DNA from: Mariprofundaceae bacterium
GTDB taxonomy: Bacteria; Pseudomonadota; Zetaproteobacteria; Mariprofundales; J009
DNA: 10,548 nt
Assembly (NCBI GenBank): GCA_015489095.1
Contig: WFMN01000162.1
Location: 1-10,548 of the forward strand
Direction: 5' to 3'
Of this stretch, positions 6,634-10,548 are shown piece after piece. Both the position numbers and the translations under genes were made by a program. The notes under the pieces were generated by a model. The model worked only from the letters and a program-made list of their open reading frames with translations, did no database searches and was not told where the DNA came from. Position 1 is the first letter of the stretch. Each line of letters starts with the position of its first letter.

Positions 6634-7160
6634 TCCCGCGCGGCAGCTTTTTCCCGACGCAGCAGGATCAGGCAGGCACCGCCGCCGCTCTCCGGTTTGG
6701 GGATCACCGCCAACACCCACCCGCTGCATGGGCCATGCCCCAGCCAGTGATAGACCGCCTGCTTGAGCACCGGCACCCCATCGCTGGAGTGCAACCCGCG
6801 CCCGTGCACCACCTCGACCACCCGACCGCCCTCCCGCCTGGCTTGGGTGATCACCTGCTGCAACAGCCGCAGCGCCTGATCCCTGCTTTTTCCATGCAGG
6901 TCGAGCAGATGATCGGCGCGCGCCTTCCCTAGCCTGCGCAGCCGCTCGCGCGACACCCCCGCCCGCACCAGCGTCCACGGCGAGGGGCTGGCCAAAGCGG
7001 TATCCACCCGCTCCTCCATCGCCACCACCACGGCAGGGCGCGCCACCGGCGTTGGCCTCGGCTTGGTTGACGCCCGCTGCTGCACACGCGGCGGCTGACC
7101 AATAGGACGGACATCACCGGCAAACTGGGCGAACAGCGCGGCATCATCCTCCTCCGCCAT
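6630..7160 (-). CDS. Smr-domain protein
   Basis: The 176-residue product has a C-terminal Smr (small MutS-related) domain. It shows LDLHG (86-90), the HGRGLHSSDG loop (119-128), VLKQAVYHWL (131-140) and the closing GGGACLILLRR (159-169). About the first 80 residues are low-complexity, Pro/Arg-rich and probably partly disordered. Smr domains in general bind nucleic acid and several are endonucleases; stand-alone proteobacterial Smr proteins such as E. coli SmrB act on mRNA at collided ribosomes. Whether this one does so is unknown. The ATG at 7158-7160 shares one base with the gpsA stop (TGATG) and has no good ribosome site of its own, so translation is probably coupled to gpsA. Its stop overlaps that of convergent pgm. 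Confidence 0.9.
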   Translation of the reverse strand: MAEEDDAALFAQFAGDVRPIGQPPRVQQRASTKPRPTPVARPAVVVAMEERVDTALASPSPWTLVRAGVSRERLRRLGKARADHLLDLHGKSRDQALRLLQQVITQARREGGRVVEVVHGRGLHSSDGVPVLKQAVYHWLGHGPCSGWVLAVIPKPESGGGACLILLRREKAAARD

Positions 7161-8167
7161 CAGGCGAACTCGGGGCGCTCCGGCCGCTGAAGCAGCTGTT
7201 GCAACGCCTGCTTGCAGCTACAGCGGCCATCCAGTACCGCGCACACCGCCGCGATGATCGGCACCTCGATCTGGTGGCGCGCCGCCAGCGCCAGCGCCAT
7301 GCGCGCCGTCTTTTCGCCCTCCACCACCTGCCCCACCTCGCGGCGGGCAGCGGCGACATCCAATCCTGCCGCCAGCGCCAGCCCCATCTGCCGGTTGCGG
7401 GAGCTGCCGCCGTTGCAGGTCAACACCAGATCACCGAGGCCGGAGAGGCCGTAGAGGGTCGATTGCTGCGCGCCACAGGCGGTGGCGATGCGGGTCATCT
7501 CGTGGATGCCCCGCGTCACCAGCGCCGCCATCGCGTTGTGCCCCAACCCCAGACCGCTGGCGATCCCGGCGGCGATGGCAATCACATTCTTCAGCGCCCC
7601 GCCGAGCGCCACCCCCACCACATCGTCGTGCAGGTAGATGCGAAAGCCGCTGTCCGCGAAGCGGGTCGCCACCCGCTCGGCCAGCGCCAGATCATCGGCC
7701 GCCAGGGTGATCGCCGTCGGCATCCCCGCCGCCACCTCATCGGCAAACGAAGGGCCGGAGAGCAGCAGGTTGCAGCCCGATCCGTTCACTTTCGCCATCA
7801 TCTGATCCACCCGCAGCCCGCTTGCCTCGTGCAGCCCCTTGCAGGCGGCCACCATCGGAGTGCGCGCATCCGCAAGCCCCTCCACCACGCGCGCCAGCAC
7901 CTCCGGCAGCAGCGCGCACGGCAGCGCATAGACCACCAGCGTCGTCCCGGCCAGCGCCTCCGCCAGCGCGCAGGTGGCGACAATCGACGGCGGCAACGCC
8001 ACTTCACGCAGATAATCGGGGTTGCGGTGGTCGCGGTTGATCGCCTCGGCCTGATGGCAGTTGCGCACCAGAAGCCGCACCTCGCTACCGCTGCGCGCCA
8101 ACACCGTGGCCAACGCCGTCCCCCACGACCCGCCGCCGACAACCGTGGTGCAACCACCATCAGCCAT
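7160..8167 (-). CDS. gpsA: Glycerol-3-phosphate dehydrogenase [NAD(P)+]
   Basis: GpsA reduces dihydroxyacetone phosphate to sn-glycerol-3-phosphate, the backbone precursor of phospholipids, in the cytoplasm. The 335-residue product has the N-terminal Rossmann loop VVGGGSWGTALA (9-20), CKGLH (109-113), SGPSFADEVAAGMPTA (137-152), the catalytic-lysine block GGALKNVIAIAAG with Lys193, YGLSGLGDLVLTC (239-251), SRNRQMG and VVEGEKTA (281-288). The start at 8167 is chosen because the longer open frame (to 8290) adds a Cys/Arg-rich stretch unlike the family, while MADGGCTTVVGGG gives the usual short lead. GGGAG lies about 10 bases upstream, inside the cyclase gene. It overlaps the cyclase end by 8 bases and the smr start by 1 base, so it is part of one tight operon. 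The second glycine of the Rossmann loop is Gly where many relatives have Ala, a harmless change. Confidence 0.96.
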   Translation of the reverse strand: MADGGCTTVVGGGSWGTALATVLARSGSEVRLLVRNCHQAEAINRDHRNPDYLREVALPPSIVATCALAEALAGTTLVVYALPCALLPEVLARVVEGLADARTPMVAACKGLHEASGLRVDQMMAKVNGSGCNLLLSGPSFADEVAAGMPTAITLAADDLALAERVATRFADSGFRIYLHDDVVGVALGGALKNVIAIAAGIASGLGLGHNAMAALVTRGIHEMTRIATACGAQQSTLYGLSGLGDLVLTCNGGSSRNRQMGLALAAGLDVAAARREVGQVVEGEKTARMALALAARHQIEVPIIAAVCAVLDGRCSCKQALQQLLQRPERPEFA

Positions 8168-9692
8168 CGGCCAACAGCTCCCGGTGGTTGGTGCCGAACT
8201 GGGCGGCGAACGCCTGATCCACCGCCGCATTGATCCGCTGCAACAGCGCCGGATCGTCGGTTGCCACCTGCACACACAGCAGCGGTGCATCCACCCCCTT
8301 CACCTGCTTCATGCCCAACTCCTTCAGGGTGAAACGATGGTCAAAGCCCGCAAACGAGCTGGCGGAGGCGATCACCTGGTTGCCACAGCCCAACCCCTCC
8401 ATCCTTGAGGCGACATTGACCGCATCGCCGATCACGGTGAACTCCAGCCGCTCGCCGGTACCGATGTTGCCGACAATCACCTCGCCACGGTTGAGGCCGA
8501 CGCGAAACGCCACCTCCTCGCCGTCGCCGGGGCGCTTCAGATGGAGCCTGCGGCAGCACTCCACCATCGCCAACGCCGCCATCGCCGCCTGCAGCGGATG
8601 GTTCTCATCGCGGTGGGGGTGGTTGAACACCGCCATCACCGCATCGCCGATGAACTTGTCCACATGGCCGCCGAAGTGGGCGATCACACTGGTAAACAGG
8701 CCGAAATACTGGTTGAGCGTCGCGATCACCTCGGAGGTATCGGCATGCTGCGAAAAGGGGGTGAAGCTGACCATGTCGGCAAACAGCACCGTCACCTCCA
8801 TCCGTTCGCTCTCCGGCCGCTCCTGACGCCGATCAAACACGCTCTCCAGCAGCTCCGGGTGGAGATAGCGGCCGAGCTCGTCGCGCATCTTCGACTTGTG
8901 CTCCAGCTCACCCACCATGCGGTTGAACTCGCGCATCGCATCCCCGATCTCATCGCGGCTATCGGCGGGAAGGCGGATGGTAAAATCGCCGCCGGCCACC
9001 AGCTTCGACCCCTCGGCCAGCAGCTCCATCGGTCGGCTCATGCGGCCGGCAAGCCAGAAGACCGCCACCATCGCCACCAGCAACACCAGCATGGATGCCA
9101 ACAACAACTCCATCGTCATCTTCTTGGCCAACTGCCGCCAAGTGCTATCGGAGAAGGCGACCGCTACCGCCCCCAGATCGGCCTTGGCGTAGCTGATGGA
9201 GCGGCCGAACCAGAGCCCCTCCAGCGCCAGCCGCGATGTGGTGGCGTGGCTGCCGGCAAGCGTCGGAAGCCGCGGCGGGAACAGCGCCTTCCCTACCTGA
9301 TCGCGCTTGCCATCCGCCCAGCGCACATCGGCCGCCGCCGCGTCCGGCACCTGATCGACGAAGCGATCGAGCAGCAACTGCACCTGTACCCGGTTGCCGG
9401 AGAGCATCGGCAATTTGACCTCATCGGCGAGGCGATCGACCAGAAGCCGCGCCTGCCTGTCCATGTTCTGCTCCCACGAGGCGCGCTCCATATCGAGCAC
9501 CAGCAGTGTCAGCACCGCGATCGACAGCGACACCGCGCTCCCCACCAGCAGCGCCCAGCGCCAGCGCAGCGGAATGCGCATGGCGACGATGCGCATCGCA
9601 ATCCATTTCAGTTTTCTCGGAATCGTTACCATCGATCTAGGCTTGGGGGGAGTCGCCGCGCGGGATTTCCATCGGGTTGCTGCGATTGTCAT
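8160..9692 (-). CDS. Membrane class III adenylate/guanylate cyclase with periplasmic sensor and HAMP domain
   Basis: The 510-residue product has TM1 at about 46-67, an extracytoplasmic domain (about 68-194) of unrecognised type, perhaps Cache-like, TM2 at about 195-215, HAMP (about 217-268), a short signalling helix, and a class III cyclase domain (about 297-475). Catalytic residues are present: metal-binding Asp306 (LFADMVSFT) and Asp350 (KFIGDAVMAVF), Lys346 and Thr419 at the purine-selecting positions, and Asn426/Arg430 (GDAVNVASRME) for the transition state. The Lys/Thr pair is typical of class IIIb adenylate cyclases, so cAMP is the likely product. The enzyme should act as a dimer. ATG 9692 is chosen because GGAGGAG lies 8 bases upstream in the last codons of pgsA; the longer open frame would overlap pgsA by over 200 bases. 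It sits between pgsA and gpsA with a 5-base gap and an 8-base overlap. The input signal is not evident. Confidence 0.93.
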   Translation of the reverse strand: MTIAATRWKSRAATPPKPRSMVTIPRKLKWIAMRIVAMRIPLRWRWALLVGSAVSLSIAVLTLLVLDMERASWEQNMDRQARLLVDRLADEVKLPMLSGNRVQVQLLLDRFVDQVPDAAAADVRWADGKRDQVGKALFPPRLPTLAGSHATTSRLALEGLWFGRSISYAKADLGAVAVAFSDSTWRQLAKKMTMELLLASMLVLLVAMVAVFWLAGRMSRPMELLAEGSKLVAGGDFTIRLPADSRDEIGDAMREFNRMVGELEHKSKMRDELGRYLHPELLESVFDRRQERPESERMEVTVLFADMVSFTPFSQHADTSEVIATLNQYFGLFTSVIAHFGGHVDKFIGDAVMAVFNHPHRDENHPLQAAMAALAMVECCRRLHLKRPGDGEEVAFRVGLNRGEVIVGNIGTGERLEFTVIGDAVNVASRMEGLGCGNQVIASASSFAGFDHRFTLKELGMKQVKGVDAPLLCVQVATDDPALLQRINAAVDQAFAAQFGTNHRELLADG

Positions 9693-9697
9693 GAAAC

Positions 9698-10249
9698 CTA
9701 CTCCTCCGGAGCCATCAGCTCCTGCCATGCTTCTTTGATGTACTCGTAGCCCGACCAGAGGGTGAGGGCTGCCGCCGCCCACAACAGCACAAGGCCGGCT
9801 TCGTGGGTGTCGATGCCCATCATGTTGTGCTCCAGCAACAGCGCTGTGATGGCGATCATCTGCATGGTGGTTTTGGCTTTGCCCAACAGCGAGACATGCA
9901 CCACGGTGGCGCGCTCCGCCAACCATTCGCGCAGCGCGCTGATGGTGATCTCCCGCCCGATGATGATCGCCGCCAGCAGCGCCGGCACGACATGCGCCCC
10001 CACCAGCAGCAGCAGCACGATCGCCACCAGCAGCTTGTCGGCGACCGGATCGAGAAAGCGGCCGAAGGGGGTGGTCTCACCACGGGTGCGGGCGAGGTAG
10101 CCATCGAGCCAGTCGGTGATCGCCGCTAGGATAAACACGATGGCGCAGGCGATACCGTTCCACTGCCACGGCAGGTAAAACAGCACCACAATGACCGGGA
10201 TCAGCACCACGCGGGCAACGGTCAGCTGGTTGGAGATGGTCCACAACAT
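9698..10249 (-). CDS. pgsA: CDP-diacylglycerol--glycerol-3-phosphate 3-phosphatidyltransferase
   Basis: PgsA makes phosphatidylglycerophosphate from CDP-diacylglycerol and glycerol-3-phosphate in the inner membrane, the committed step to phosphatidylglycerol and cardiolipin. The 183-residue length is typical. The full CDP-alcohol phosphotransferase motif is visible: Asp46, Asp49-Gly50, Ala53-Arg54, Gly63, Asp67 and Asp71, with the standard spacing. Several hydrophobic segments (about 12-26, 31-45, 73-98, 128-140, 152-164) fit the multi-pass fold. The N-terminus (SNQLTVARVVLIPV) matches the family, supporting ATG 10249, although no clear Shine-Dalgarno sequence precedes it. The gene lies 42 bp after the partial squalene/phytoene synthase gene and 5 bp before the cyclase gene. 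gpsA, which supplies its glycerol-3-phosphate substrate, is two genes downstream. Confidence 0.95.
   Translation of the reverse strand: MLWTISNQLTVARVVLIPVIVVLFYLPWQWNGIACAIVFILAAITDWLDGYLARTRGETTPFGRFLDPVADKLLVAIVLLLLVGAHVVPALLAAIIIGREITISALREWLAERATVVHVSLLGKAKTTMQMIAITALLLEHNMMGIDTHEAGLVLLWAAAALTLWSGYEYIKEAWQELMAPEE
9701..9707 (-). promoter_or_regulatory. Strong ribosome binding site of the cyclase gene inside the pgsA end
   Basis: GGAGGAG on the reverse strand is formed by the last Glu codons of pgsA, next to its TAG stop, and lies 8 bases before ATG 9692. It fixes the cyclase start and suggests good translation of the cyclase. Confidence 0.75.
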
Positions 10250-10291
10250 GGGGCGTTTATCGCATATTCGACCGGATTGGTAAAGCGTGCA

Positions 10292-10548
10292 TCAGCAGCC
10301 ACCCCCCTTCGGCGCGCGAACGGCCAGCAACAGCACGGGGAAAACCAGCCGCAGCCAATCGCGTCGCCGCAGGTATGGACGCTGATGGCGCGGGTCGGGG
10401 GCGCGTTCGATCGCATCCAGAATCGCCCGCCCGCCCGCCAAGGTGGCGGCGATCTGCAACCGCAATCGCCACGGAAGGTAGGCCAGCAACCGTTCCCCCT
10501 CGACAAACAGCCCCCGCGTATGGGCGATGGCGTCGGCCAACGCGCGGC
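10292..10548 (-). CDS. C-terminal part of a squalene/phytoene synthase family protein (5' end outside window)
   Basis: The last 85 or so residues of a reverse-strand gene enter from the window's right edge and end at TGA (10292-10294). The fragment runs ALADAIAHTRGLFVEGERLLAYLP, then RLRLQIAATLAGGRAILDAIER, then RRRDWLRLVFPVLLLA. This pattern (a helix with '.G..LL..LP', then 'GG..IL..IE', then a 'RR...L...D' helix before a hydrophobic stretch) is that of the C-terminal all-alpha region of squalene/phytoene synthases, and it resembles the hopanoid-pathway HpnC/HpnD proteins. The active-site DxxxD motifs lie outside the window, so HpnC, HpnD and phytoene synthase cannot be told apart. No in-window start is proposed. 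It is 42 bp upstream of pgsA on the same strand, so it may belong to the same operon. Confidence 0.65.
   Translation of the reverse strand, partial: RALADAIAHTRGLFVEGERLLAYLPWRLRLQIAATLAGGRAILDAIERAPDPRHQRPYLRRRDWLRLVFPVLLLAVRAPKGGGC

Noticed and set aside
5715..6932. 405-codon open frame overlapping pgm in another forward frame
   Set aside because: Arg/Gln/His-rich shadow of pgm and of the smr region; no ribosome site or domain.
8168..8290. 41-codon N-terminal extension of gpsA
   Set aside because: Cys/Arg-rich, overlaps the cyclase catalytic gene, and is absent from the GpsA family.
8541..9749. 402-codon open frame on the + strand opposite the cyclase
   Set aside because: Antisense shadow of the cyclase gene; the product is low-complexity His/Gln/Arg-rich.

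Overview
This is a GC-rich (roughly 60-65% by eye), densely coded stretch of bacterial chromosome. It most resembles a proteobacterium: the GlgC is close to the enterobacterial type and keeps a lysine at the fructose-bisphosphate activator position, there are REP-like palindromes of the GTAGGAGCGG...CCGCGAA kind, and there is a hopanoid-type squalene/phytoene synthase tail. The genus cannot be fixed from the sequence alone. No RNA gene, CRISPR array, insertion sequence or phage gene was seen.

Layout. Bases 1-192 hold the 3' end of a forward gene that looks like a class I SAM-dependent methyltransferase. Bases 206-4748 hold a reverse-strand set read glgC -> GH57 glycosidase -> malQ, concerned with making and remodelling alpha-glucan (glycogen or maltodextrin). 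Divergent from glgC, pgm (phosphoglucomutase, 5005-6633) runs forward and would make the glucose-1-phosphate that GlgC uses. Bases 6630-10548 hold a second, tightly packed reverse-strand set read squalene/phytoene synthase (partial) -> pgsA -> HAMP-linked class III nucleotide cyclase -> gpsA -> Smr-domain protein. pgsA and gpsA are both glycerol-3-phosphate enzymes of phospholipid synthesis, and a membrane cyclase sits between them. pgm and the smr gene converge, and their stop codons overlap.

The most notable non-coding structure is a pair of nearly identical inverted elements of 84 and 87 bp (3378-3461 and 4789-4875) on either side of glgC. Each is a head-to-head doublet of REP-like hairpins (REPIN-like). 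The upstream copy is also enclosed in perfect 22-bp inverted repeats, giving a 134-bp MITE-like element (4764-4897) that ends one base from the glgC Shine-Dalgarno sequence. The other copy lies between glgC and the GH57 gene. They may be mobile, may allow inversion of glgC, and may tune glgC expression against that of the GH57 gene and malQ.

Most of the window is otherwise ordinary core metabolism. The long open frames antisense to the genes are by-products of GC-rich codon use.
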